IMG/VR virus record: IMGVR_UViG_3300047550_004047
Span: 1-44,370 of that record
DNA length: 44,370 nucleotides
Strand: one strand, 5' to 3'
Source of the DNA: a virus
Below are positions 1-5,299 of the stretch, one piece after another. A model generated the notes under the pieces. It saw only the letters and a list, made by a program, of their open reading frames with translations, ran no database searches and was not told where the DNA came from. How positions within the stretch are numbered: the first letter of the stretch is position 1; every line of letters starts with the position of its first letter. The position numbers and the translations under genes were made by a program.

Positions 1-30
1 ATTGTTTCGATTAAGTCTCGGAAGGTTACT

Positions 31-100
31 TATACTTTCCAGACCGTGTGACACCCTAAAAACCGGCACAGTGGGGCCTTCCCTGGCCCCTTCCGGTCTG
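31..100 (+). promoter_or_regulatory. Promoter-like TATACT box and structured leader upstream of the Gp88-like gene
   Basis: A TATACT -10-like hexamer lies at 31-36. The following leader can fold: CAGACCG (40-46) pairs with CGGTCTG (94-100), and inside this lies a perfect hairpin, GGGGCC (73-78), loop TTCCCT, GGCCCC (85-90). The leader then becomes C/A-rich up to the ATG at 138. The same 18-nt hairpin sequence recurs at 888-905 after the gene. No clear -35 is visible, so phage-encoded or host sigma use is inferred only. Confidence 0.4.
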
Positions 101-137
101 TCATACTGATTCCGTTGGCAACCACACTACACCAGCC

Positions 138-875
138 ATGCTCAGCTTCTCCAAAGGTAACGCCAAACTCGGCAAGCAAACCCTGATCTTCAATCTTCCG
201 GCAGGTAAGACTTGCCCAGGTGCTCTGTTTTGCAAGTCGTTTGCCGTTGTTGATGATAACGGCAAGCGTAAGATTGTTGATGGCAAGCACACGCAGTTTA
301 GGTGTTTTGCGGCTACTTCAGAAGTTATGTATGATGGTACTTTTTATTCTCGGGCACGCAATCTCCAGCTGATCGCAGATGCCATCAAGGACGGGAATTG
401 TGCCGATCTTATTCATCAGAGCATCCAAGAACACAAGACAAAAAACACCAAACTCGTCAGGATTCATGAATCTGGAGACTTCTTCTCTGGTGCCTATCTG
501 GATGCTTGGATTGAAGTTGCTCTCCGCAATCTTGATCTCAAGTTTTATTGCTACTCTAAAAGTCTGCAACTGTTTCTTAACTTCAAACTTCCGTCTAACT
601 TCTACATGACGGCATCCTATGGTGGCAAGTTTGATTATCTGATCGACAAAGGATACTTCCCCCGTTATAGTAAGGTCGTTCTGAATGATGAACAGGCCGC
701 AGAACTGGGTCTAGAAGTCGATCACGATGATTCACACTGTTTTGGTGATAAGCCGTTTGCCTTGTTGGTTCATTCTGTGCAACCTAAAGGTTCTGTATGG
801 GGCAAGGCAATTCGTGATCGTAAGAATAACAAACAGTTTGTCGGTTACAACAAGAAAAAGGTTGTGACAGTCTGA
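138..875 (+). CDS. Gp88-family phage protein (gene product 88 domain)
   Basis: A 245-aa protein. The N-terminus (SFSKGNAKLGKQTLIFNLPA, then GKTCPGALFCKSFAV) has the layout of the phage Gp88 family: an 'S-x-G-N-x-K-L-G' opening, a 'F-x-L-P-A-x-x-T-C-P-G-A' segment and Cys residues that could bind metal. A central 'RIHESGDFFSGAYLDAWIEVA' segment, with 'FYCYSKSL' shortly after, also fits that family. The biochemical role of Gp88 proteins is not established, so none is assigned. The ATG at 138 follows a C/A-rich leader (ccacactacaccagcc) without a Shine-Dalgarno sequence, as for its neighbours. It is flanked by two copies of the GGGGCC-TTCCCT-GGCCCC hairpin. The family call rests on recalled motif pattern only. 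Confidence 0.7.
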   Translation: MLSFSKGNAKLGKQTLIFNLPAGKTCPGALFCKSFAVVDDNGKRKIVDGKHTQFRCFAATSEVMYDGTFYSRARNLQLIADAIKDGNCADLIHQSIQEHKTKNTKLVRIHESGDFFSGAYLDAWIEVALRNLDLKFYCYSKSLQLFLNFKLPSNFYMTASYGGKFDYLIDKGYFPRYSKVVLNDEQAAELGLEVDHDDSHCFGDKPFALLVHSVQPKGSVWGKAIRDRKNNKQFVGYNKKKVVTV

Positions 876-887
876 AAACCGTCTACC

Positions 888-921
888 GGGGCCTTCCCTG
901 GCCCCACCAAACCCTTATACT
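888..921 (+). promoter_or_regulatory. Hairpin after the Gp88-like gene followed by TATACT box
   Basis: Perfect hairpin GGGGCC (888-893), loop TTCCCT, GGCCCC (900-905), 12 nt after the stop codon, with no T-tract after it. It may act as an attenuator or 3'-end stabiliser for the upstream gene. A TATACT hexamer follows at 916-921, 27 nt before the next ATG, and would give a short leader of about 20 nt. Confidence 0.4.
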
Positions 922-947
922 TAAAAAGTCCACCAATCCACACCACC

Positions 948-1160
948 ATGATCACCACCGCTAATTGTTTCGATAACGAAGAGTTCTGTTCTTGGTGGGA
1001 GAAAGTAGAAGATGAGAATGGCAATCAGGGCTGGGATGATGATGAACGACTCAAAAGACTTATCGAGTTGTTCATCACAAATTATAGTCCCGACTTTGCG
1101 GTTACTTGTATTAAAGAAGAGTTCTTCGATGACGAGTTTCCGCCAATGTATGATCTCTGA
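948..1160 (+). CDS. Small acidic hypothetical protein
   Basis: A 70-aa acidic protein, rich in Asp, Glu and Trp (CSWWEKVEDENGNQGWDDDE...). I do not recognise a family. The ATG at 948 is preceded by the C/A-rich leader ccaatccacaccacc and a TATACT box at 916-921. Acidic small proteins of this kind in phage early regions are often host-takeover or DNA-mimic candidates, but nothing in the sequence proves that. Coding status is supported by the leader type shared with neighbouring genes and by spacing between two hairpins. Confidence 0.6.
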   Translation: MITTANCFDNEEFCSWWEKVEDENGNQGWDDDERLKRLIELFITNYSPDFAVTCIKEEFFDDEFPPMYDL

Positions 1161-1232
1161 GAATCTAGTTTAGATTCCACACAATTCCTAGACTAGAATT
1201 AACACCATTCATCACACTTTTCTAGTCTAGGA
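1161..1232 (+). promoter_or_regulatory. Two intercistronic inverted repeats rich in CTAG
   Basis: Directly after the preceding stop codon, GAATCTA (1161-1167) pairs with TAGATTC (1171-1177) around a 3-nt loop. A second, larger element pairs TCCTAGACTAGAA (1186-1198) with TTCTAGTCTAGGA (1220-1232), a perfect 13-bp stem with a 21-nt loop. No T-tract follows, so these are more likely regulatory or mRNA-stabilising structures, or a protein-binding operator, than simple terminators. Confidence 0.5.
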
Positions 1233-1263
1233 TTCCTGAACACTTTCATCACTGTTCTTCATC

Positions 1264-1455
1264 ATGGTTCTTCTAGTTAATCTCGATGCCATTGTTGAGC
1301 TGAATCTCGATGGCATTGGAGCCGACAGTTCCAATAGCAATCAGTGGTTAATCTCGAAACACAAGAATTATGATCTTGCCGAACAGGCACTGAATAAACT
1401 AGAAAGAAAGAATCCAAACAAGTCTTATGATCTCTGGGATGAAGATGAAGAATAA
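1264..1455 (+). CDS. Small hypothetical protein
   Basis: A 63-aa protein with an acidic tail (YDLWDEDEE). The sequence QWLISKHKNYDLAEQALNKLERKNP looks like a short helical segment; no family recognised. The start ATG at 1264 follows 'cactgttcttcatc', with no Shine-Dalgarno. It lies between the CTAG-rich inverted repeats and a strong 11-bp hairpin at 1468-1495, so it is probably its own short transcription unit. Confidence 0.55.
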   Translation: MVLLVNLDAIVELNLDGIGADSSNSNQWLISKHKNYDLAEQALNKLERKNPNKSYDLWDEDEE

Positions 1456-1467
1456 AGTATAAGAAAA

Positions 1468-1536
1468 GAGGAATGGGATTCTGGTCTCATTCCTCCGACA
1501 AAAGTATAATCATAAGGCTTTTTTTATTTGTATAAT
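1468..1536 (+). promoter_or_regulatory. 11-bp hairpin, T-run, and two TATAAT boxes
   Basis: An 11-bp stem pairs 1468-1478 with 1485-1495 (GAGGAATGGGA with TCTCATTCCTC, one G-U) around a 6-nt loop, just after the preceding gene. A T-run occurs at about 1519-1526, too far from the stem for a standard intrinsic terminator. TATAAT hexamers at 1505-1510 and 1531-1536 could start transcription into the structured, gene-free stretch that follows. Confidence 0.4.
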
Positions 1537-1720
1537 TGAAGATTATTTTTTTGTAAGTTCGGTGACGATAGTTGTTCAGTAGAGCGACCCTGCTCCCGTT
1601 CTGTGGTTCTATTGTGATCTCAGTCTAACCTGCCGAATCCGGGCCTTTATGGGTGCCGGTAGACGATTCAAGAATCGTCCCTAGGTGGTTGACCGGCTGC
1701 CGGATTCGGTGCCATGCTTG
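1537..1720 (+). ncRNA. Candidate structured RNA / leader (nested stems)
   Basis: This stretch has no credible ORF. Three nested perfect stems are visible: CCGAATCCGG (1633-1642) with CCGGATTCGG (1700-1709), extended by a G-U pair; GCCGGT (1655-1660) with ACCGGC (1692-1697); and GACGATT (1662-1668) with AATCGTC (1673-1679) around a CAAG loop. The upstream TATAAT (1531-1536) could drive it. The structure ends about 30 nt before the ATG at 1741, so it may be either a free RNA or a 5' leader. I do not recognise an Rfam class. Confidence 0.4.
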
Positions 1721-1722
1721 CC

Positions 1723-1998
1723 TCAGTTCACAACCACACCATGAACACCGCCCAACTCGAAACATTTGCAAAGGTGATAGCAGAGACCTACAACAGCCAA
1801 GACATTCAACGTTTGCACCGTCTCCCCACTGGTGCCGAGACTTTGCGGTTGATCGTTCGCGACAATCTGGCCGGTGCTGCTGATAAGATCACCGATGCAC
1901 TCTGGCCGAACCTTTAAGATTCACAACAGGGGGGCCCTCGGCGGTTCTCCTTCCCGTGCTACAGTTCCATCAGTTCACAACCACACCATGAACACCGC
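1723..1998 (+). repeat. 29-nt direct repeat covering two translation starts
   Basis: Positions 1723-1751 and 1970-1998 are identical over 29 nt. Each copy contains about 18 nt of C/A-rich leader, the ATG and the first codons (Met-Asn-Thr-Ala). The proteins downstream are otherwise unrelated. This fixes both start codons and indicates duplication or recombination of a translation-initiation cassette. Confidence 0.9.
1741..1917 (+). CDS. Small hypothetical protein
   Basis: A 58-aa protein (MNTAQLETFAKVIAETYN...). I chose the ATG at 1741 rather than the in-frame ATG at 1714 because 1741 is preceded by the leader ttcacaaccacacc, and an identical 29-nt block (1723-1751) spanning leader and start codon occurs again at 1970-1998 in front of the next gene. 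The product looks alpha-helical; no family recognised. Confidence 0.6.
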   Translation: MNTAQLETFAKVIAETYNSQDIQRLHRLPTGAETLRLIVRDNLAGAADKITDALWPNL

Positions 1999-2317
1999 AA
2001 CCACAAAAGCCCCATGGGGCGGCTGGTTTGATCTCGGCCACTGTCAAGGGATGGAATCGCTCCGCCAACTTCCGGCAGAGTGCATCGCAGACTGCAGCGG
2101 TTCCGGCAGAGCCGATGATGCCGTAGCTTATTGGTGCCACCGCCTAAACTTCGATGGCCCATCTTGGCTGTTTCGCTCTTATCTTAGAGAGTTTGGCTGT
2201 TGGGATTCTGCCGAATTGGCGGATCACAATGAGAACCGCCAGAGAGTCCTCTGGGTCTGGGCTAACAATTGCTCAGAGAATCCCGGTCTTTATGATTATC
2301 TTTATCTGGGATCTTAA
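1988..2317 (+). CDS. Hypothetical protein, Trp/Cys-rich
   Basis: A 109-aa protein starting at the ATG inside the second 29-nt repeat. It opens with MNTATTKAPWGGWFDLGHCQ and contains several Trp and Cys residues (DCSGSGRADDAVAYWCHRLN, ANNCSENPGLYDYLYLGS). No family recognised. The open frame extends upstream to 1874, but that part overlaps the previous gene and lacks a leader. A good intrinsic terminator (2330-2361) follows 12 nt after the stop, so the 1741 and 1988 genes likely form a two-gene unit. Confidence 0.6.
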   Translation: MNTATTKAPWGGWFDLGHCQGMESLRQLPAECIADCSGSGRADDAVAYWCHRLNFDGPSWLFRSYLREFGCWDSAELADHNENRQRVLWVWANNCSENPGLYDYLYLGS

Positions 2318-2329
2318 TTTGTGATTATT

Positions 2330-2361
2330 GGGGATTCTAACGGAATCCCCACCATTTTTTT
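2330..2361 (+). terminator. Rho-independent terminator
   Basis: GGGGATTC (2330-2337) pairs perfectly with GAATCCCC (2343-2350) around a 5-nt loop, followed within a few bases by a T-run at about 2354-2361. This is the clearest intrinsic terminator in the left region and closes the 1741-2317 unit. Confidence 0.75.
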
Positions 2362-2367
2362 CTAACA

Positions 2368-2508
2368 ATGAAGACACTTCCCTTTCTTTTCTGTCTCTTT
2401 TCGGTCTGGTTTGGCTTTCATGCTCTGGCCACGGTTAATCCTGCCGCAGACATAAAAGCCGACAGAATCTGCATAACCAAGCCAACAGTCTGCGGTCTGA
2501 AAAGATGA
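2368..2508 (+). CDS. Very small putative secreted peptide (46 aa)
   Basis: ATG at 2368 to TGA at 2506-2508 encodes 46 aa. The N-terminus MKTLPFLFCLFSVWFGFHAL-A has the layout of a Sec signal peptide: a Lys at position 2, a hydrophobic core of about 16 residues and an Ala-x-Ala-like HALA site. Cleavage would leave about 25 residues containing two Cys (RICITKPTVCGLKR), able to form one disulfide. It could instead be a single-span inner-membrane peptide. The leader 'ttctaaca' directly follows the terminator T-run, so expression may rely on readthrough or its own promoter. Function unknown; coding status is inferred from the protein pattern. Confidence 0.45.
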   Translation: MKTLPFLFCLFSVWFGFHALATVNPAADIKADRICITKPTVCGLKR

Positions 2509-2538
2509 CCCTCTGGCCAAACCATTAAGAATTGTAAC

Positions 2539-2558
2539 GGGAGCCACTTCCGGCTCCC
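2539..2558 (+). terminator. Hairpin, possible terminator/attenuator
   Basis: GGGAGCC (2539-2545) and GGCTCCC (2552-2558) form a perfect 7-bp stem with a 6-nt loop, 30 nt after the small secreted-peptide ORF and 41 nt before the next ATG. No T-tract follows. Confidence 0.35.
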
Positions 2559-2599
2559 ATCAATCGCCTAGGATTCTCTCAGGTTCAAACCAAACAACC

Positions 2600-2830
2600 A
2601 TGCTCACAAGCACCGCCCATCGACATGCCCTGATCAACTGTAGAGATCGCAATGATCAGATCACCTACAATCTGGCAAAAGCGACGGCAGACTTTTATGG
2701 GTTGCTGATGCCGTTTTTGTCTGATTATGGTTCGTCATCAGACTGGGGTTCTTCCGGTGTTGATCTGGGAGAGTTTCTAAACTGGCTTGTCGATAATGGT
2801 GTTTCAGGAATGAAACAGCCGGAAGTCTGA
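2600..2830 (+). CDS. Small hypothetical protein
   Basis: A 76-aa protein (MLTSTAHRHALINCRDRNDQ...), acidic in the second half (SDYGSSSDWGSSGVDLGEFL). The ATG follows the C/A-rich leader 'caaaccaaacaacc'. No family recognised. After the stop, an imperfect hairpin GGGATTC (about 2838) with GAGTCCC (about 2851) could end the transcript. Confidence 0.55.
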   Translation: MLTSTAHRHALINCRDRNDQITYNLAKATADFYGLLMPFLSDYGSSSDWGSSGVDLGEFLNWLVDNGVSGMKQPEV

Positions 2831-2899
2831 ATCTTATGGGGATTCATTATAGAGTCCCTCTCCAAACCCTTCGCATTTTTAACAGTGGCACTTCTCACA

Positions 2900-3085
2900 A
2901 TGGCAACCGATCTTAAAACCCGTCAAAGGGTTTGGGTCACCACAAACGTTCTTAAAGGTCGCCCACAACTTAACAGCCACCGGCCAGATAAGCTAGGGCA
3001 GTCTCTAGCAGCCGCCGGTGTCGATGGATACTCTACGGTCGAGATTTCCGGCCTTCACCATAACTACGTTGGAAAGGGATTCTAA
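2900..3085 (+). CDS. Small basic hypothetical protein
   Basis: A 61-aa protein (MATDLKTRQRVWVTTNVLKG...). The ATG at 2900 is preferred over the in-frame GTG at 2885, because it follows 'cttctcaca', while 2885 falls inside the leader. Beta-like alternation (RVWVTTNV, STVEISGL) suggests a small folded domain; no family recognised. Its stop overlaps the next ATG (TAATG at 3083-3087), indicating translational coupling. Confidence 0.55.
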   Translation: MATDLKTRQRVWVTTNVLKGRPQLNSHRPDKLGQSLAAAGVDGYSTVEISGLHHNYVGKGF

Positions 3086-3243
3086 TGGTGGATCTTCCCT
3101 TTCTAACCAATTCCCAAATTGAAGAATTGGATTCCTTTGGTTACATCGAAGTTACCGAGGATCTAATCGAGGATCTTATGAACTGGTGCCGGAATCCTGA
3201 AAAAATTAACCGTTTCGATCACACAATTCTGTACAAGAATTGA
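3085..3243 (+). CDS. Small acidic hypothetical protein (52 aa)
   Basis: ATG at 3085 overlaps the stop of the preceding gene (TAATG), so translation is probably coupled. The product begins MVDLPFLTNSQIEELDSFGY and ends in ...HTILYKN; it is acidic and probably helical (EDLIEDLMNWC). No family recognised. The last 38 nt overlap, on the opposite strand, the 3' end of the HNH endonuclease gene, so insertion of that gene may have altered the C-terminus. Confidence 0.5.
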   Translation: MVDLPFLTNSQIEELDSFGYIEVTEDLIEDLMNWCRNPEKINRFDHTILYKN

Positions 3244-3586
3244 GCTTTTTAATTCTCCAAAACTCTTTTATGTTGTGTGCTTGCGTACACCATTCCAAAT
3301 TGGAAGCACAATTATTTTGTTTGTTTCCATCTTTATGATTAACAACCAACTCTTTCAAGCTATCTAATTCTAAATTGCAATGCTGAAATGCAACTAATCT
3401 GTGAACATAAAAAGATACAGCCCAACCTCTTTTTTTACACCAGACTTTTATTGAAAAATAAGAACAACCTTTCTGTTTATTTCTGTAATTTTGTTTAAGG
3501 GTTCGGCCTTTTCTTGAAATTATCTCACCATTTACTGTTGCAAAGTATCCATCTAAAATAGGATTTAATTCTTTTAGATTTCTCAT
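3206..3586 (-). CDS. HNH homing endonuclease
   Basis: A 126-aa leftward gene. The N-terminal half has the NUMOD4-like pattern 'GYFATVNGEIISRKGRTLKQ'. Residues around 80-105 carry the HNH nuclease signature 'VVNHKDGNKQNN...NLEWCTQAHN' (His, Asp, Asn-Asn, Asn-Leu-Glu-Trp-Cys-Thr), matching the HNH_3 type of phage free-standing homing endonucleases, which nick DNA near their insertion site. It is A+T-rich compared with the surrounding genes and transcribed against them, both signs of recent insertion. Its 3' end overlaps the convergent 52-aa gene. The C-terminus after the HNH motif is short, so it may be slightly truncated. Confidence 0.85.
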   Translation of the reverse strand: MRNLKELNPILDGYFATVNGEIISRKGRTLKQNYRNKQKGCSYFSIKVWCKKRGWAVSFYVHRLVAFQHCNLELDSLKELVVNHKDGNKQNNCASNLEWCTQAHNIKEFWRIKKLNSCTELCDRNG

Positions 3587-3632
3587 TGTGGAATAGATTT
3601 TTTATTATTTTTTTGTTATGTATTCTCGATTA

Positions 3633-3732
3633 TCTCGACTAAATCACACGCAACACGTCTCGACTAAATCACACGCAACACGTCTCGACTAAATCACACG
3701 CAACACATCTCGACTAAATCACACGCAACACA
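3633..3732 (+). repeat. Tandem array 1: 25-bp unit x4
   Basis: Four head-to-tail copies of a 25-bp unit (TCTCGACTAAATCACACGCA + ACACG/ACACA), with partial copies at each edge (TTCTCGAT before, TCTCGATC after). An A+T-rich segment lies directly upstream (about 3590-3625). No unique spacers, so it is not CRISPR. Confidence 0.95.
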
Positions 3733-3765
3733 TCTCGATCAGATTCTCTATCTGAATCCCTATAC

Positions 3766-3940
3766 TTTGGAGTTCTTTAGTTCTTTGTACTTTGGAGTTC
3801 TTTAGTTCTTTGTGTTTTGGAGTTCTTTAGTTCTTTGTGTTTTGGAGTTCTTTAGTTCTTTGTGTTTTGGAGTTCTTTAGTTCTTTGTGTTTTGGAGTTC
3901 TTTAGTTCTTTGTGTTTTGGAGTTCTTTAGTTCTTTGTGT
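3766..3940 (+). repeat. Tandem array 2: 25-bp unit x7
   Basis: Seven copies of a different 25-bp unit (TTTGGAGTTCTTTAGTTCTT + TGTGT), starting at 3766, 3791, 3816, 3841, 3866, 3891 and 3916. Two early copies end in TGTAC or are preceded by TATAC; later ones are identical. A TATACT hexamer (3761-3766) abuts the array. The period equals that of array 1 although the sequence is unrelated. Confidence 0.95.
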
Positions 3941-3946
3941 TCACTG

Positions 3947-4122
3947 GCCGGTCCCCGGCCCACTGGTGACGCCACTGCCATACGGCCGGCCGATCCGTCA
4001 AGCCCTGCCGGTCCCCGGCCCACTGGTGACGCCACTGCCATACGGCCGGCCGATCCGTCAAGCCCTGCCGGTCCCCGGCCCACTGGTGACGCCACTGCCA
4101 TACGGCCGGCCGATCCGTCAAG
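3947..4122 (+). repeat. Tandem array 3: 60-bp G+C-rich unit x3
   Basis: Three near-identical 60-bp units (3947-4006, 4007-4066, 4067-4122) with strong G+C bias. Each contains GCCGG-TCC-CCGGC, able to form a small hairpin, and the palindrome GGCCGGCC. Because 60 is divisible by three, several frames stay open across it, but no start or leader supports coding. It directly abuts array 2. Confidence 0.95.
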
Positions 4123-4209
4123 ACCTTTCAATGTTACGGATTTGTGACATTGGCCGGACTGATCCTACTGGCATGGTTTACGCTTCCCACTGTCAACCAC
4201 ACAAGACAA

Positions 4210-4515
4210 ATGGCCTTCCCCGGATCAACCCCTTACCCCAGCTCCACAGTTAGCAGTGACGGGGTTGCATTAACCGTCACACGCTACGGCAACTTTGGGG
4301 ATTCTCTACAGATGGCTGCCGCCGTTGATGGCGTCGCACCTACTGGTGATACCTATCTTCTGTCTATAAAGTATCGTGGCTATACTGTCGCCTGGGTGAC
4401 ATGTCCGCGGCACGCTGACAGGGATAGGATTGTGTCGGCGATCCTGTGTAATTCTTCATGGTTTTTAGGGTCTCGCTGCCCTGATCTTAGGAAGCACCCT
4501 TTGATCGTCAGCTAA
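4210..4515 (+). CDS. Hypothetical protein
   Basis: A 101-aa protein (MAFPGSTPYPSSTVSSDGVA...). The open frame extends to a GTG at 4144, but ATG 4210 is preferred because it follows 'gtcaaccacacaagacaa', the same C/A-rich leader type used by the neighbours. If the upstream GTG were used, the extra residues TLAGLILLAWFTLPTV would add a hydrophobic segment, possibly a membrane anchor. Beta-rich in the middle (TYLLSIKYRGYTVAWVTCP). No family recognised. A strong hairpin (4526-4546) follows. Confidence 0.5.
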   Translation: MAFPGSTPYPSSTVSSDGVALTVTRYGNFGDSLQMAAAVDGVAPTGDTYLLSIKYRGYTVAWVTCPRHADRDRIVSAILCNSSWFLGSRCPDLRKHPLIVS

Positions 4516-4525
4516 GCAACCCACA

Positions 4526-4546
4526 GGGAGCCCGCCACGGGCTCTC
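4526..4546 (+). terminator. Hairpin after the 4210 gene
   Basis: GGGAGCCC (4526-4533) pairs with GGGCTCTC (4539-4546), 8 bp including one G-U, around a 5-nt loop, 10 nt after the stop codon. It is followed by a C-run rather than a T-run, so terminator function is uncertain. Confidence 0.4.
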
Positions 4547-4576
4547 TCCCCCCCGCACCACACCACACCTAGGACC

Positions 4577-4894
4577 ATGACTCGCAAGACTCGCCCGATC
4601 GCTCCCGCGTCCGTCGCCGCTGCAGCCGCCGCCTACGCGGATGCTCGGGCCGCCTTTGATGCTGCTGAGGCAGCCAAGAAGGCGGCAGCCTCTGAGCTGC
4701 TACAAGCTCTGCAGGCTGCCGATCTCACGGCAGCCGTGACGCCTAGCGGGGTCGCGTCCATCGTTGCCGGACGCCGGACCGTTAAGGTCACCTGCCCGGC
4801 ATTGAAGGCTGAGATAAAGGCCACAGAAGAGCGGGCTGTCCGTACCGGCCGGGCCGTTGAGTCCGTCGGCTCTCCGTCCGTCCGGCTTTCCTGA
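4577..4894 (+). CDS. Alanine-rich helical hypothetical protein
   Basis: A 105-aa protein with a long Ala-rich helix (residues about 10-50: SVAAAAAAYADARAAFDAAE, then AAKKAAASELLQALQAADL), followed by a beta-like part (VTPSGVASIVAGRRTVKVTC). It may be a coiled-coil or DNA-associated protein; no family recognised. The ATG follows 'caccacaccacacctaggacc'. G+C at third positions is much higher than in the structural genes, suggesting a separate origin. An 8-bp hairpin (GCCAGCCG 4904-4911 with CGGCTGGC 4926-4933) follows. Confidence 0.55.
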   Translation: MTRKTRPIAPASVAAAAAAYADARAAFDAAEAAKKAAASELLQALQAADLTAAVTPSGVASIVAGRRTVKVTCPALKAEIKATEERAVRTGRAVESVGSPSVRLS

Positions 4895-4903
4895 CCCATA
4901 AAA

Positions 4904-4933
4904 GCCAGCCGGATCCGTTGCGGTTCGGCTGGC
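4904..4933 (+). terminator. Hairpin after the Ala-rich gene
   Basis: GCCAGCCG (4904-4911) and CGGCTGGC (4926-4933) form a perfect 8-bp stem around a 14-nt loop, 9 nt after the stop codon. No T-tract follows. Confidence 0.35.
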
Positions 4934-4992
4934 GATCCTGTAGTATCTCAGATGTATTGACCCCGACGGTAGGACGCACACCTAAACTACCC

Positions 4993-5029
4993 TTAGTGGC
5001 CGGCAGTTGTCTATACTCTGCCGCCCCAT
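4993..5029 (+). promoter_or_regulatory. TATACT-in-loop inverted repeat, copy 1
   Basis: TTAGTGGCCGGCAGTT followed by TATACT (5012-5017) and CTGCCG. GGCCGGCAG (4998-5006) pairs with CTGCCG (5018-5023) at its inner end, so the -10-like hexamer lies in the loop. The same block recurs at 5300-5336. It is 27 nt upstream of the ATG at 5056, as expected for a promoter with a short leader. Confidence 0.45.
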
Positions 5030-5055
5030 TTCCCAAACCAAACCGCACAACAACC

Positions 5056-5292
5056 ATGTTTTTCTTCAACAAAGGTAAGTGTTTTTCTACCGTTATCTGC
5101 AACCCTAATGGAAACGGTTACGTTGTAACTGTTACAAACGTCGCCAAAGGTGTCACAATGGAGGTATCCAATCCTATCGGTTCCTACTCTGAAGCTTTGG
5201 ATCGTGCCAAGAGATACGCTGGGCACAGTGTAAGCAAACCTATCGATCCTGACGCTTATGAACAGTATCTATCGGAACGATTGGGATTCTGA
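5056..5292 (+). CDS. Small hypothetical protein
   Basis: A 78-aa protein (MFFFNKGKCFSTVICNPNGN...). ATG 5056 is chosen because it follows 'accaaaccgcacaacaacc' and a TATACT box at 5012-5017; the longer frame from 4918 would run through that promoter-like element. The fold looks like beta-beta-beta-alpha (YVVTVTNVAKGVTMEVSN, then a helix SEALDRAKRYA). No family recognised. It is bracketed by the two copies of the TATACT-containing inverted repeat. Confidence 0.55.
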   Translation: MFFFNKGKCFSTVICNPNGNGYVVTVTNVAKGVTMEVSNPIGSYSEALDRAKRYAGHSVSKPIDPDAYEQYLSERLGF

Positions 5293-5299
5293 AGTATAG

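Noticed and set aside
1556-1640. tRNA, suggested by 'ttcagtagagc' and TTCGG/CCGAA ends
   Set aside because: No anticodon stem or T-arm can be formed, and the acceptor pairs only over 5 bp.
1632-1714. tRNA ending in GCCA with a 7-bp acceptor
   Set aside because: The outer stem continues to 11 bp and the place of the T-arm (1687-1703) does not pair; no TTC-type T-loop in position.
1653-1883. 76-aa rightward ORF across the structured RNA region
   Set aside because: It overlaps the 1741 gene in another frame, lacks the C/A-rich leader and crosses the nested stems.
3633-3940. Possible CRISPR array
   Set aside because: Repeat units are directly contiguous with no unique spacers, and there are no cas genes.
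3877-4147. Open frames through the 60-bp repeats on both strands (20-aa repeats)
   Set aside because: The frames stay open only because the unit is a multiple of three; no leader or ribosome site, and the frames run into the 25-bp repeats.
4700-5102. Overlapping leftward ORFs in the G+C-rich part
   Set aside because: Long open frames are expected by chance in G+C-rich sequence; the forward genes have consistent leaders.
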